Positions 27,028 through 36,566 of a DNA stretch of 64,000 nt are shown here, piece by piece. The stretch's first letter is position 1. The number at the start of each line of letters is the position of its first letter. The position numbers and the translations under genes were made by a program. Below the pieces are notes generated by a model, which worked only from the letters and a program-made list of their open reading frames with translations, was not told the DNA's origin and did no database searches. The stretch comes from Pseudomonas sp. PB120 (GTDB taxonomy: Bacteria; Pseudomonadota; Gammaproteobacteria; Pseudomonadales; Pseudomonadaceae), in NCBI RefSeq assembly GCF_009761815.1, contig NZ_RWIN01000141.1, positions 1 to 64,000 on the forward strand, written 5' to 3'.

Positions 27028-29583
27028 TCAGATTGGATGATTGAACGTTAGTGCACCGTGGCCCGCCGCGCCAGCGAACGCCTCGCCAGGCAGTGGCGCG
27101 GAGAAAAAGTTGCCTTGCCCGATCTCGTAGCCCTGGGCCTTGAGAATGTCGCGCTGGATGGCGCTCTCGATGCCTTCCGCCACCACTTGCAAGGAAAGCC
27201 CCTTGCCGATGCCAATAACGGACTCGCTCAAGGCCCGGCAGGACGTGTCGAACTCCAGGTCATCGACAAAACTTTTGTCCAGCTTCAATTCGCTGATGGG
27301 CAGATGCCGCAAATACCCGAGGCTGGAATAGCCGGTGCCGAAATCATCGATCGCCAGCCGCACGCCCAGTGCATGCAGGTCCCGGATGGTTTTCTCGGTG
27401 CCCAGGCTCTTGCACAGCATGACGCCCTCGGTCACTTCCACGCACAGGTCGCTGGGCTGCAAGCCGCAGCGCTGCAATTGCCCGGCAATCATGGCGGCCA
27501 GGTCGAGGTTGTGAAAGTTGATCGGCGACAGGTTGATCGACATCGATGGGATCACTACACCTTGTTGACGCCACTGTCGCAGTTGCTCGCAGGCTTCCTG
27601 CAGCACCCATTGACTCAGGTCGTTGATCAGCCCGCACTCCTCGGCCAGGGGAATGAATTGCGAGGGTGAAATCTCACCCAGCGTGGGATGCGTCCAGCGT
27701 GACAGCGCCTCGACACCGACCAGACGCCCATTGCCGAGATCGATTTGGGGTTGATACACCAGGCGCAGGCTATTGCTGGACAAAGCGGTGCGCAGGGCCG
27801 TTTCCAGCACCAATCGGCTTTGGGCGACCCGGTTCATCTCTTCGACAAAGAAACTGAAGCTGCCGCGCTCGCTCCGTTTGGCCTGGTACATCGCAATGTC
27901 GGCACGGTGCAGCAGCCCTTCCATGTCCTGGCCATCGGCCGGGAACAGGCTGATCCCGACGCTCGCCGACACCACCACGGACGTGCCGGCAATCGTCGCG
28001 GGGCGGCTGAGGAGTGTCATCAGTCGCTCCAGAAACGTGGTGATCTGGGTCGCGTTCATTCGGGGCAGGACCAGCACGAACTCATCCCCGGACAGCCGCC
28101 CCACAAGGTCAGACTCCCGGAGCACGCTGCGCAACCGCTGCGCCATGACGCGCAATAACTCGTCCCCCGAGGCATGCCCCAGCGCATCGTTGACTTGTTT
28201 GAAGCGGTCCAGATCGATAAACAGCACCGCCAGTTCAGCCTGCTCCCGGGCCATTTCGAACAGGGTCCGCTGCGCCTGGGCCAGCAGGAACGTGCGATTG
28301 GGCAAGGCCGTCAACGCGTCGTAAAAGGCCATGCGGCGAATGGACTGGCGTGCTTCTTCACGCTCCAGCGCCAACATGCACAGGTGCGTGCCTGCCGTCA
28401 CCAAATGAGCATGCAGCGGATCCGGCCCACGGGCCTCCCTGAAATAGAGGGCAAACGTCGCCGCGATTCGCCCTGCGCCGTTGCGCACCGGCAGCGACCA
28501 GCACGCCTGCAAACCCGATTTTTGCGCCAGGTATTTGTACTCGGCCCAGAGCGGGTCGTTATTGATGTCCGTCACCAGCACCGGCTCGCCCCGATAGGCC
28601 GCCGTCCCGCAGGAGCCCGCCACCGGGCCGATGGACAAGCCCTCGATGGCCCGGGAGTAATCCGCCGGCAGGCCCGGGCTGGCCAAGGGGTGGAGGATTC
28701 CGTGTGGGTCCACACTCAGGATCGACACAATGACTTCGGGGGCAATGCGCTCAATCTCGTGGCACAGCAAGGTCAGCACACTTTCCACGGACTCCTCTTT
28801 GAGCAAGGCGCCGATGACTTTTTCCTGCAGCACCTCGTGCAGCTTTGACTGGGTAATGTCCGTCAGCACGATCACGATGTTTTCGACCTGGCCTTGAGCG
28901 TCGAACACCGGCGTCGAAGAGACGTGCACCCACAGCCGCTGACCATTGCTTTTACTGATCAGCGCACTGAATTCATGCGGCTGGCCACCGAGAATTCGCT
29001 CCAGCCCCGGCCCCGCTTCTGCCCGGGCGTCGGACACAAAGAACATCATCGGTGATTGCCCGATCACCTCTTCGCGGGAATACCCCAGCAACCCGACAAG
29101 CCCGTCGTTGACGTAAATAAGGTGGGCATGGGTGTCGACGATGCACGTTGCCGAGCGGGTGGCATTGACCGACATCGACAGCAAGCGGTGCTCGATGTCT
29201 TGCAGGCGCACCTGCGTGACGTCCTTGAGGAACGCCGCATACAGGGTTCGGTCCTGCATGGCGATGGTCGACACCGACATGACGCCCCAGCGCTCCTGGC
29301 CATCCTTGCGCACGATCCGGACATCCCGGCTGATGCCCGCGACCTTGTTGGCGCCGCCTAAGTCATCCGGGTGCAGGCTCAGGGCCTGGGGCACCAGGGC
29401 ATTGACGTCACTGCCCAGCACTTCCGTGCGCGAACAGCCCCAAAATCGCTCGGCAGAGGCATTGAAAAACACCACGCGGTTATCGTCATCTACGACCACC
29501 ACGGCATCAATCGCCTGCTCCAGCGTCTGTACAAAAAAACCTTCCGCCTCTTCGCCGCTCGTCAGCTCGACTCGTGTGTTCAT
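27028..29583 (-). CDS. PAS-PAS-GAF-GGDEF-EAL cyclic-di-GMP protein related to DosP
   Basis: An 851-residue soluble sensor that can make or break cyclic di-GMP. In order: PAS (about 18-128), PAS (about 133-250), GAF (about 255-408), GGDEF (about 415-580, SGDEF at 498-502, preceded by DALTALPNR) and EAL (about 590-840, VEALSRW with EAL at 625-627, DDFGTGYSSLGYL and QVVAEGIES). EAL metal and catalytic motifs look intact; the GGDEF signature is SGDEF, a variant found in active and inactive cyclases. The architecture and N-terminus resemble E. coli DosP, but the haem-ligating His and Met of that PAS domain are not conserved (HPDDLGGANKVAGISRD). No membrane segment. It is a single gene with no obvious partner. 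Confidence 0.9.
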   Translation of the reverse strand: MNTRVELTSGEEAEGFFVQTLEQAIDAVVVVDDDNRVVFFNASAERFWGCSRTEVLGSDVNALVPQALSLHPDDLGGANKVAGISRDVRIVRKDGQERWGVMSVSTIAMQDRTLYAAFLKDVTQVRLQDIEHRLLSMSVNATRSATCIVDTHAHLIYVNDGLVGLLGYSREEVIGQSPMMFFVSDARAEAGPGLERILGGQPHEFSALISKSNGQRLWVHVSSTPVFDAQGQVENIVIVLTDITQSKLHEVLQEKVIGALLKEESVESVLTLLCHEIERIAPEVIVSILSVDPHGILHPLASPGLPADYSRAIEGLSIGPVAGSCGTAAYRGEPVLVTDINNDPLWAEYKYLAQKSGLQACWSLPVRNGAGRIAATFALYFREARGPDPLHAHLVTAGTHLCMLALEREEARQSIRRMAFYDALTALPNRTFLLAQAQRTLFEMAREQAELAVLFIDLDRFKQVNDALGHASGDELLRVMAQRLRSVLRESDLVGRLSGDEFVLVLPRMNATQITTFLERLMTLLSRPATIAGTSVVVSASVGISLFPADGQDMEGLLHRADIAMYQAKRSERGSFSFFVEEMNRVAQSRLVLETALRTALSSNSLRLVYQPQIDLGNGRLVGVEALSRWTHPTLGEISPSQFIPLAEECGLINDLSQWVLQEACEQLRQWRQQGVVIPSMSINLSPINFHNLDLAAMIAGQLQRCGLQPSDLCVEVTEGVMLCKSLGTEKTIRDLHALGVRLAIDDFGTGYSSLGYLRHLPISELKLDKSFVDDLEFDTSCRALSESVIGIGKGLSLQVVAEGIESAIQRDILKAQGYEIGQGNFFSAPLPGEAFAGAAGHGALTFNHPI

Positions 29584-29835
29584 GTGTTGCCACTTTTACC
29601 CATGCAACCACTGCGTTTCATCCTGAAAAGCCAGTGGCGCGCCATAAGACCCTTCGTCACCGGGAGGGACCTATCATCGATAGCAACTTTGGATTACGGC
29701 TTTTGACGCTGAACCGACTGATTCACCTGCTGACCTGCAGGTTCATGAGAATGCCCGGTTAAACACAGAGGATAGTCGCGAAGTGGCGAGTGCATGAGCG
29801 TCGGGGGGAAGTTTCGGGTGTGCGGATCGAAAGAC

Positions 29836-30294
29836 TCACGACTCGCCGTCAACAAGCCTCACCCTGTGACAGTCAAGGGGACCCAGTTTCTGACCGTTTG
29901 CCGAGCGAACCTCAAGCGGCATCAGAGGTTGGCCGGACGCGTTGTCCAGGAGCACAGAACGCGTTTCCTCCGGTTTAAACAGGAACCGTTCGCCCCACTG
30001 CCGCAGGCTGATCACAATCGGAAAGATCTCCCGTCCTTTGTCCGTCAGGACGTACTCCTTGTAGGCGCTGCCATCTGACGCCGGTCGAATGTCGAAGACT
30101 CCCACCTCAACCAAGGTTTTCAGGCGCGACGCGAGAATGTTTTTCGCCACCCCCAGGCTCTTTTGAAATTCGCTGAATCGGCGAATGTCGTCAAACGCGT
30201 CGCGGATGATCATCAGCGACCAGCGATCACCAATGGCCTCAAGTGTTCTGGCTACCGGGCATTCTCGGCTTTGCGTTGAAACGTCTTCCACCAT
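29836..30294 (-). CDS. HxlR-family transcriptional regulator
   Basis: A 152-residue winged-helix protein of the HxlR family, whose members often use an N-terminal cysteine to sense electrophiles or redox change. The conserved start CPVARTLEAIGDRWSLMIIRDA includes Cys12, followed by RRFSEFQKSLGVAKNILASRL (recognition helix) and the wing LVEVGVFDIRP. The C-terminal tail from about residue 108 is longer than in the minimal family. The gene is divergent from an MFS efflux and EamA exporter pair, which it likely controls. The ATG at 30294 has AAGGTG at a good distance. Confidence 0.88.
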   Translation of the reverse strand: MVEDVSTQSRECPVARTLEAIGDRWSLMIIRDAFDDIRRFSEFQKSLGVAKNILASRLKTLVEVGVFDIRPASDGSAYKEYVLTDKGREIFPIVISLRQWGERFLFKPEETRSVLLDNASGQPLMPLEVRSANGQKLGPLDCHRVRLVDGES

Positions 30295-30430
30295 CGTTTT
30301 TCACCTTACTGAATTGGGTTTTACCCGGTATGCCGACTGGGCTGGCTCAGAGTGGTTGCAATTCGAAACAAGATACGACAACAATAATCCGGTCTCGAAT
30401 CGAAACCAGTTTAACCCCGCGGAGGCGTAC

Positions 30431-31714
30431 ATGACAGCAGATGCCGAATCAGCCAGCCAACGTTTGTCCCCACAGCCGTTGGAATTACCGCCTACGGCAA
30501 CGGGAGAACGCAGCAGAATCGACCGGCGTTCAGGGCTGTCTGCGTCGCTCACGTTATTGTTTTCCGTCACCTGCGCACTGGCCGTCGCCAATGTTTACTT
30601 CGCCCAACCCTTGCTCGCCTCAATGGCTGAGAGCCTGGGCGTTACCTCTGGATTGATCGGGGTCGTGGTGACGGCCACTCAGGCGGGATACGCGTTGGGG
30701 TTACTGTTCATTGTGCCGCTGGGCGACCGGGTCAACCGTAAACGGCTGATTCTGACTCAAGTGATGCTGTCTGCAGTGGCGCTGGCGGCAGTCGGTGCAT
30801 CGCACCACTGGCTGGCCCTGCTGGGCGCCATGATGGTGACGGGCTTGCTGGCCGTGGTGGTTCAGGTGCTGGTGGCCTATGCCGCCGTATTGGCAAGTCC
30901 CTCACAACGCGGGCAAGCCGTGGGCACCGTCACCAGCGGCATTGTCCTGGGCATTCTCCTGGCACGGTTTACCTCTGGGCTGATCGCCGATCTGGCGGGC
31001 TGGCGCGCGGTGTATTTCGTCTCCTGCGCATTGATGCTAATGATTGCGGCAGTGTTCTGGAAAGCCGTTCCGGCCGCAGAGTCACCCCGCAATCAACCCG
31101 CCTACCTGGCGCTCATTGGTTCGCTGTTCAAACTGTTCATCACCGAACCGGTTTTGCGGATCAGGGGTTTGCTGGCCTTGTTGATCTTTGCCGCGTTTTC
31201 CGTGTTGTGGACCGCCATGGTGCTGCCGTTGAGCGCCCCGCCGCTGTCACTTTCCCACACGGCCATCGGTCTGTTTGGCCTGGCCGGCGTCGCCGGTGCC
31301 CTGGCGGCCAGACGAGCCGGTCGCTGGGCCGATCAAGGTCTGGGGCAACGAGTGACCGGCCTTTCGCTAGGGCTCCTGACGCTTTCCTGGTTGCCCATCG
31401 CGTTTGCCGAGACGTCCCTGATCGCCCTGGTCTGCGGCGTGATCCTGCTCGACTTCGCGGTGCAGGCCGTACACGTCACCAACCAGAGCCTCATTTTCGC
31501 TGCACGACCCGACGCCCAAAGCCGCATGGTCGGCGCCTACATGTGCTTCTACTCGGTCGGTAGCGCGTTGGGCGCGGCAGCCGCGACGCAGGTGTATGCG
31601 CTCTGGGGCTGGATGGCCGTCAGCCTGCTGGGCGCCGTGATCAGCGCTGCCGCGTTGGCACTGTGGTTTGTCACCCGCCATTCCTCAATAACCCTTCAAG
31701 GACGATCCATATGA
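30431..31714 (+). CDS. MFS efflux transporter
   Basis: A 427-residue, 12-helix major facilitator of the drug/arabinose efflux type. Visible marks are LTLLFSVTCALAVANVYFAQ in helix 1, the loop FIVPLGDRVNRKRLILTQV, and the LGILLARFTSGLIADLAGWR segment of helix 5. The first 35 residues are hydrophilic. The open frame reaches back to 30185 but overlaps the divergent HxlR gene; the ATG at 30431 has GCGGAGG seven bases upstream. It overlaps the following exporter gene by 4 bases (ATGA), so both are co-translated. Substrate unknown; the HxlR/MFS/EamA set suggests export of a toxic or reactive metabolite. Confidence 0.85.
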   Translation: MTADAESASQRLSPQPLELPPTATGERSRIDRRSGLSASLTLLFSVTCALAVANVYFAQPLLASMAESLGVTSGLIGVVVTATQAGYALGLLFIVPLGDRVNRKRLILTQVMLSAVALAAVGASHHWLALLGAMMVTGLLAVVVQVLVAYAAVLASPSQRGQAVGTVTSGIVLGILLARFTSGLIADLAGWRAVYFVSCALMLMIAAVFWKAVPAAESPRNQPAYLALIGSLFKLFITEPVLRIRGLLALLIFAAFSVLWTAMVLPLSAPPLSLSHTAIGLFGLAGVAGALAARRAGRWADQGLGQRVTGLSLGLLTLSWLPIAFAETSLIALVCGVILLDFAVQAVHVTNQSLIFAARPDAQSRMVGAYMCFYSVGSALGAAAATQVYALWGWMAVSLLGAVISAAALALWFVTRHSSITLQGRSI

Positions 31715-32634
31715 AAACCAGGCACCTGCTACTTGCCATCCTGATTACCGCCATCTGGGGTGTGAATTTCTCGGTGATCAAACTCGGGCTCACCACCGTT
31801 GACCCGCTGATTCTGGCCGGCGTCCGCTTCACGCTTTGCGCACTTCCAGCGATCTTTTTCATTCAAAAACCCGATGTGCAGTGGCGCTACATCATTGGCT
31901 ACGGTCTGGTCTTCGGTATCGGGTTGTGGGGGGTGGTCAACATTGGCATCCAGTCCGGTCTTTCAGCCGGCATCGCTTCGCTGGTGCTTCAGTTCAGCGC
32001 GTTCTTTACCCTTCTGCTGGGTTCATGGATCTTCAAGGAAGCGATTTCCCGCTACCAACTGGCGGGGATCGGCATGGCCTGCGGTGGCTTGCTGAGCATT
32101 CTTTCGATAGTTGACGGGACAGTCACCACAGCCGGGCTGATCCTGGTACTGCTGGGTGCGGTCGCTTGGAGTGCGGCCAATGTCATCATGAAAAAAGCGA
32201 AGACCACGCAAGTCTTCGCCTTCCTGGTGTGGTCCAGCGCGTTCTCGCCCATCCCGCTTTTCGCGCTGGATTACGCAGTCAACGGCGCGGCGGGCTACAG
32301 CGCACTGGTAAATCAACTCGACTACCGCGCCGTCCTGTCGATCTTGTTCCAGGTCTATCCCAATACACTGTTCGGCTACTGGGTATGGAATTCACTGCTG
32401 AAGCGATACCCCGTGTCCACCGTCGCGCCGTTGTCGTTGTTGGTGCCGGTGTTCGGACTGCTCGGCTCGGTCATCATTTTCAATGAGAGCCTGTCCCTCA
32501 ACAAAATCGTCGCAGTCGTCCTTATCGTGTCGGGTCTTGGCGTCGGTTTGTATGGACAGCGCATTCTCAATGCAGTGCTGATGCGCTCAAGGTCGAGGCC
32601 ATCAAGTACGCCCTACGGAACCCGAGACCGGTAA
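31711..32634 (+). CDS. EamA-type exporter (10-helix DMT family)
   Basis: A 307-residue protein with ten membrane helices in two EamA domains (about 5-135 and 145-290). It is close in pattern to E. coli EamA, the O-acetylserine/cysteine exporter: ITAIWGVNFSVIKLGLTTVD, AGVRFTLCALPAIFFIQKPD, GLASLVLQ-like GIASLVLQFSAFFTLLLGS and the second-half RYPVSTVAPLSLLVPVFG. The start codon overlaps the stop codon of the MFS gene and has AAGGACG upstream. Its 3' end overlaps the convergent nuclease gene by 33 bases. A metabolite-export function alongside the MFS protein is inferred. Confidence 0.85.
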   Translation: MKTRHLLLAILITAIWGVNFSVIKLGLTTVDPLILAGVRFTLCALPAIFFIQKPDVQWRYIIGYGLVFGIGLWGVVNIGIQSGLSAGIASLVLQFSAFFTLLLGSWIFKEAISRYQLAGIGMACGGLLSILSIVDGTVTTAGLILVLLGAVAWSAANVIMKKAKTTQVFAFLVWSSAFSPIPLFALDYAVNGAAGYSALVNQLDYRAVLSILFQVYPNTLFGYWVWNSLLKRYPVSTVAPLSLLVPVFGLLGSVIIFNESLSLNKIVAVVLIVSGLGVGLYGQRILNAVLMRSRSRPSSTPYGTRDR

Positions 32635-33474
32635 ATTGCCCAGCAACTTGAGCCCCGTGGTTTTCACGAAAGCGTCGTAGTCCATCGGCTTCTCGATCCG
32701 GGTTTCGGCATTGGGCAGCACGTAGGCCCATGCCCGCTTGGACGACGCGTCGTAAACCAGCTTGAACAGGCGCGTCGGCACCCAGACCTTGTTGTCACCA
32801 ATGGTGGCGTGGCCCGGGTCAAAGAGCGGGCCGGTGAAGACAAACACATTGCCATCCGCCCGCTTGGCAAACTTCCTGACGTCAGACTCGACTTTGCTCC
32901 AGATCTTGCGATTGTTGGTCGGGTCTTGCGGCACCATGTTCGACAGCGCAAAAGACTGCGCCATCGCGTTGGGGTCCGGTGCATCGGCCGCCGGGGACTG
33001 ATGACCACGGTCCACGGCCGGATGCTGGCTACGGTAATCGCTCAACTCTGCCCGCCCACCCTTGGGAATGCGTGGGTCCGGATAGAACTGGTTGGTGCGC
33101 TCCTCGCCTTTTGCATCCTGGAGCTGGGCGGCGTTTAGACGCTCGACGACCACCAGCGGCGTCTTGCTGGTTTGGGAATACAGCACGGCGAAGTTGTCGG
33201 AACACAGCGCCATGGGGTTCATGGTTGATGGGACGGTCGCGATGTTGATCGGTCTGGCTGCCGGGAACAGATCGGCGCAGCCGTCGAACGATGCCTGTTT
33301 CTGTTTACTTGAATAAAGGTCGAGCGCCGCGCCCTGACTGATCGAGCCCGAGCGGGACGCTTTTTCCTGATGCTGAGCGGGCGGTGTGAGCAGATCCAGC
33401 AGACTGCGGGCTTGCGCCCCAGGCGACAGCAAAACAAGGGCCGACAGCCCAACTGCAATTTTGCGTAGGTGCAT
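32602..33474 (-). CDS. Secreted DNA/RNA non-specific endonuclease
   Basis: A 290-residue protein with a signal peptide (MHLRKIAVGLSALVLLSPGA, cleavage after QARS region) and a NUC1/EndA-like catalytic domain from about residue 75. The defining motif DRGHQSPAAD, with the general-base His, is at about 155-164; the downstream NMVPQDPTNNRKIW supplies the metal-binding Asn. The enzyme probably degrades nucleic acid in the periplasm or outside the cell for nutrition or defence. No immunity gene is adjacent, so a toxin role is less likely. The gene tail overlaps the EamA-type gene. Confidence 0.88.
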   Translation of the reverse strand: MHLRKIAVGLSALVLLSPGAQARSLLDLLTPPAQHQEKASRSGSISQGAALDLYSSKQKQASFDGCADLFPAARPINIATVPSTMNPMALCSDNFAVLYSQTSKTPLVVVERLNAAQLQDAKGEERTNQFYPDPRIPKGGRAELSDYRSQHPAVDRGHQSPAADAPDPNAMAQSFALSNMVPQDPTNNRKIWSKVESDVRKFAKRADGNVFVFTGPLFDPGHATIGDNKVWVPTRLFKLVYDASSKRAWAYVLPNAETRIEKPMDYDAFVKTTGLKLLGNLPVSGSVGRT

Positions 33475-33724
33475 GCTTTGAATTCTTCGAATTGGATTGA
33501 GGGATAAACGTAGGGTGAGGCCCGGTTGGTTGGGCCAGCGGGGGTTTGGCTGATTACATGGCGGCGAGCATTCTTTCAGTGTCCTTCATTAAAATGCCGA
33601 TGCGGGTCTGATTGGCAATGGGCAGTTCGACCTCGGGAGGGCCGTGCGGGGGGTATTGACCGTGACATGTCAGATTAGTGCTGAGGGGCGTTTGCATTCT
33701 TCTCGACTGTGAACTTTTACGCCT

Positions 33725-33901
33725 TTGCTTTCGGTTGGTCTGCTGTTGACGTTGCTGATGGGCGCGTCTTCCTGGCACTTAATGTATCCAGGTTCCCTCG
33801 CGTTCTTATGCGGGTCGCAAGGGATTGTGGCCAGCGTGCTGCTGATGATCAATCTGGTTCGGAAAAAGTGCCAGGCGAGAAACGTGCATTCGGCTCCATA
33901 G
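33725..33901 (+). CDS. Possible small membrane protein (58 residues)
   Basis: A short frame opens with TTG at 33725 (or ATG at 33758) and ends one base before the stop codon of the convergent membrane gene. The translation (LLSVGLLLTLLMGASSW, a short polar loop, then GIVASVLLMINLVRKK) has the profile of a two-helix membrane peptide with a basic tail. There is no good ribosome-binding site and no recognised homologue, so this is only a candidate. The rest of the gap 33475-33901 shows nothing recognisable. Confidence 0.25.
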   Translation: MLSVGLLLTLLMGASSWHLMYPGSLAFLCGSQGIVASVLLMINLVRKKCQARNVHSAP

Positions 33902-34366
33902 TTAAACCCCAAACGACAGCGCACCGCAGTACATCAGGGTGTTGCACACAATCATCTGCGCGACCATGAATCCCAACGCAGCTCCCAGAAAACCAATGCC
34001 TGCGACGATCCACGGCAAGCTCGCTTTCACTCGGTACCTCAACAGCCAGGCTGACACGCCTGCGCCAACCAACATGCCAGGCATAGAGAATACGTGCCCG
34101 AGCGCAAACATCCCTTCGGTGTGGTCCAGGCTGGACATAATTTTCATATAGATCAATAGCGAGGCCACTGCTGTGGCTGTCGTTCCGGTGAGAAATAGCG
34201 CGGGAACTCGCAAGATCAATCCAGGTACAAACGCTACGACGGGAACAGCAACGAGGTACCAAATGCCTGTATGCAGTGGGTTGACACCCATGCTGGCGTA
34301 TAAAAGAAGAACGGAAATCATCAGCAGGATTGAATAAGTAAAATCATCTCTACGGCCAACTGTCAT
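33902..34366 (-). CDS. Small integral membrane protein of unknown function
   Basis: A 154-residue protein with four or five hydrophobic segments (YSILLMISVLLLYASMG, WYLVAVPVVAFVPGLIL, LFLTGTTATAVASLLIYM, VFSMPGMLVGAGVSAWLL, and a C-terminal pair GIGFLGAALGFMVAQM). No family was recognised. The frame is open to 34603, but the ATG at 34366 follows GAGGTCAGG directly, and the upstream part reads as repeat DNA (34466-34499). It lies at the edge of an AT-rich accessory island. Function unknown. Confidence 0.55.
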   Translation of the reverse strand: MTVGRRDDFTYSILLMISVLLLYASMGVNPLHTGIWYLVAVPVVAFVPGLILRVPALFLTGTTATAVASLLIYMKIMSSLDHTEGMFALGHVFSMPGMLVGAGVSAWLLRYRVKASLPWIVAGIGFLGAALGFMVAQMIVCNTLMYCGALSFGV

Positions 34367-34465
34367 TCCTGACCTCGCTTTCAGCTTCGTGCTTGCTGGA
34401 ATAGCGTAGATGACGAGGACGTTCTTGCTCTGTGGGTCTGCTTTGGATCGGAAACGGTCTTTCGT

Positions 34466-34499
34466 GACAGGCGGCAATCGGCCAAAAGCGGACGTTCGG
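34466..34499. repeat. Dispersed intergenic repeat, copy 1 (CGGCCAAAAGCGGAC core)
   Basis: GCAATCGGCCAAAAGCGGAC at 34475-34494 shares its core with the copies at 55142-55173, 58751-58772 and 60169-60196. All lie between genes. Confidence 0.6.
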
Positions 34500-34827
34500 A
34501 AATAGACGCCGCATAAGATCGAAGCAACGCCTTTAATGTCAGGGGCTGTCTTGACTCGGTACTGCCAGCTTAATGATCGATGCGAATGACAAGAATTGAG
34601 CATTCGACTCTGGCCCCGGCCTTCCCCTGTGAACCCACTCGGATGCTAAAGTTTTTCGAGTCGTTGAAGCATCAGAAGTGGATTTCGCGCACGACGTTTA
34701 CTGCTCACATAATCTGATGAGATATGCGTATGATCGCAATAAATAGCTCCTCTCTCTCTGCCTTCTCACCAACGGACGGTGACCTCCCCAATAACCCTAG
34801 GGTTGGCATACGCTCGGAAATCAAATC

Positions 34828-35862
34828 ATGCCGCAAATATCAAGCCTAAAAAAATCTATTCTTAAGCCATTGATGCTTACCCAAGTTATAGGATTATTAT
34901 GCTGGATTGCCAGCTGGTGCTTGAATCCATTTATTGACCGCACCTTTGACATATATATTTGGTGTGTCGTTCTAGCCAATGGAATATGCATACTTACAAT
35001 TTACAATATAAAAAATTTCGTTCTGTGGCGAGTTTTCGGAATCGTATACATTGAAACTCTTGTATTTTTGTTCAAGATAGAAGCCGAGCGCATGGGTGTA
35101 GAGGCGGCAATGTGGGGATTGATAATTACATCCCTACTTATCACTGTCATGAGCGTATTCTTCGTCAAAATTACTGACTATGCTTTTGCAGTAGCGCTCG
35201 CATGGATGATCATGTGGCACACAAATTTGTTACCAATAAGTGACGTTCAATTACCGTTGTTTTACGTTTTGTTGGTGGGTTCAACACTGTTAGGAGGGTG
35301 CCTGAACGCAACCTTCGTAAACTTGGTCTTAAAGGAAATTCGAGCAAGAGACAAATTTAAAAAACTTTCTGAGACAGACCCCTTGACCGAATCTCCGAAC
35401 CGCCGGGCAATGGTCAATAGTTTGAAAGACTCACTGGCCTCAAAGGATAGGACTTCACTTTGGTTCGCAATGCTAGACTTGGATAATTTCAAATCCATCA
35501 ACGATCAACATGGTCATGACGTTGGTGATAACGTCCTGATCAGCTTCGCAAAAATGATCAAAAATACAAAAGGGATAGTCAGCTATGGTCGCTTGGGCGG
35601 GGAAGAATTTGGTGTGTTATTGTCAGCAGTCACCGCGACGGACGCGATAAGTTCATTAAACGATCTGCTGCTCCGCGCGAAGAAAGATGACTCCGCACAA
35701 GTTCAGTATTCCTTCAGCGCAGGCATAACAAGTTTGGCATCCACTGAGATTGCCAGTGAACTGTTAAAAAGCGCAGACGACAACCTGTATCATGCCAAGC
35801 GAAGCGGTCGAAATTGCATTTCTTTTGAAGCCATGATAGTGGCCAACGCTTCCGAAACTTGA
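34828..35862 (+). CDS. Membrane-bound diguanylate cyclase (GGDEF), AT-rich
   Basis: A 344-residue protein with six predicted membrane helices in residues 15-170 and a GGDEF domain at about 180-335. The catalytic signature is GGEEF (257-261) with DLDNFKSINDQHGHDVGDN upstream, so synthesis of cyclic di-GMP is expected. The linker after the helices reads DPLTESPNRR instead of the usual DPLTGLPNRR, and no RxxD inhibitory site precedes GGEEF. Codon use is strikingly AT-rich compared with neighbours (many ATA, TTA and AAT codons), which indicates recent acquisition. It is a lone gene with no ribosome-binding site beyond a weak GGAAATC region. Confidence 0.85.
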   Translation: MPQISSLKKSILKPLMLTQVIGLLCWIASWCLNPFIDRTFDIYIWCVVLANGICILTIYNIKNFVLWRVFGIVYIETLVFLFKIEAERMGVEAAMWGLIITSLLITVMSVFFVKITDYAFAVALAWMIMWHTNLLPISDVQLPLFYVLLVGSTLLGGCLNATFVNLVLKEIRARDKFKKLSETDPLTESPNRRAMVNSLKDSLASKDRTSLWFAMLDLDNFKSINDQHGHDVGDNVLISFAKMIKNTKGIVSYGRLGGEEFGVLLSAVTATDAISSLNDLLLRAKKDDSAQVQYSFSAGITSLASTEIASELLKSADDNLYHAKRSGRNCISFEAMIVANASET

Positions 35863-35940
35863 AAAAGAACTTATCATAAAATACGTACAGGCAATTCTTC
35901 AAGATTTCCGCCCCCCTTAACGCCTATCCATATAGTGCAT

Positions 35941-36048
35941 ATGCAGCACTTTGGCCGAGGCGGGTACAAAACGAACGACCAAGGCAATCCATTGGTTGGA
36001 CGAGGAGATGTGAAGATACCTTTCAGGAATGTCGCCTCGATAACTTAG
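35941..36048 (+). other. Gap 35863-36236 with a short unexplained reading frame
   Basis: This AT-rich gap contains a 35-codon frame (MQHFGRGGYKTNDQGNPLVG then RGDVKIPFRNVASIT) that looks like a protein tail rather than random sequence, and may be a fragment of a lost gene. No Shine-Dalgarno is present. A second repeat type, GCTTTGGGTCGGATGC, occurs at 36100-36115 and again at 36825-36840. Confidence 0.2.
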
Positions 36049-36236
36049 TGCAGTGAAGAACAACTGGCCAACTTTACCTGTGCCGAATACTGAGAGTCAG
36101 CTTTGGGTCGGATGCAATCACTTCAGGCAGTGATCGACCAGAAGCTCCCATTGCGCGCAAGGATTCAGGCATCGGATGATTAGCACACCTAAGCAGCAAA
36201 CACGGCCTCAAAACATTTCGGTTTGGAGAGCATGGA

Positions 36237-36566
36237 TCAACTTAAATACCCTATCGCTCCCAGAGCCTCAACCAGAAGCAACAATGCTGGTTTTTCGGTT
36301 GGTTTTTCACCAATGCAACACACTTCCGGGTCGCTGAGAGAGTACCAAACCGACACCGGATCGCCCACCTTCAGCCCATATGAGGCTTTACGCAGCGTTG
36401 CAGTTGACCAAGAGTCAATGGTTTCGTTGAGAGACTTGTGAAACCGCTTCCCATTGGCGCTATAACTGAAGCTCATGAACTGGGCTCCGATCCACGGCTC
36501 CTCTCTCCCCACAAAGGTTACGTAGCCTTGTACCACTTGCCCCACAGGTACATCGCTAGCGCTCAT
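36237..36566 (-). CDS. Small protein resembling DUF3592
   Basis: A 109-residue protein whose beta-rich pattern (VVQGYVTFVGREEPWIGAQF, FSYSANGKRF, GLKVGDPVSVWYSLSDPEVC) resembles DUF3592-type extracytoplasmic domains, in which a variable strand pair precedes a V-x-VYY-like motif. One hydrophobic stretch lies at the C-terminus (PALLLLVEALGAIGYL). The ATG at 36566 is favoured over the adjacent TTG because AGGAG lies seven bases upstream. The gene belongs to the accessory island; its function is unknown. Confidence 0.5.
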   Translation of the reverse strand: MSASDVPVGQVVQGYVTFVGREEPWIGAQFMSFSYSANGKRFHKSLNETIDSWSTATLRKASYGLKVGDPVSVWYSLSDPEVCCIGEKPTEKPALLLLVEALGAIGYLS

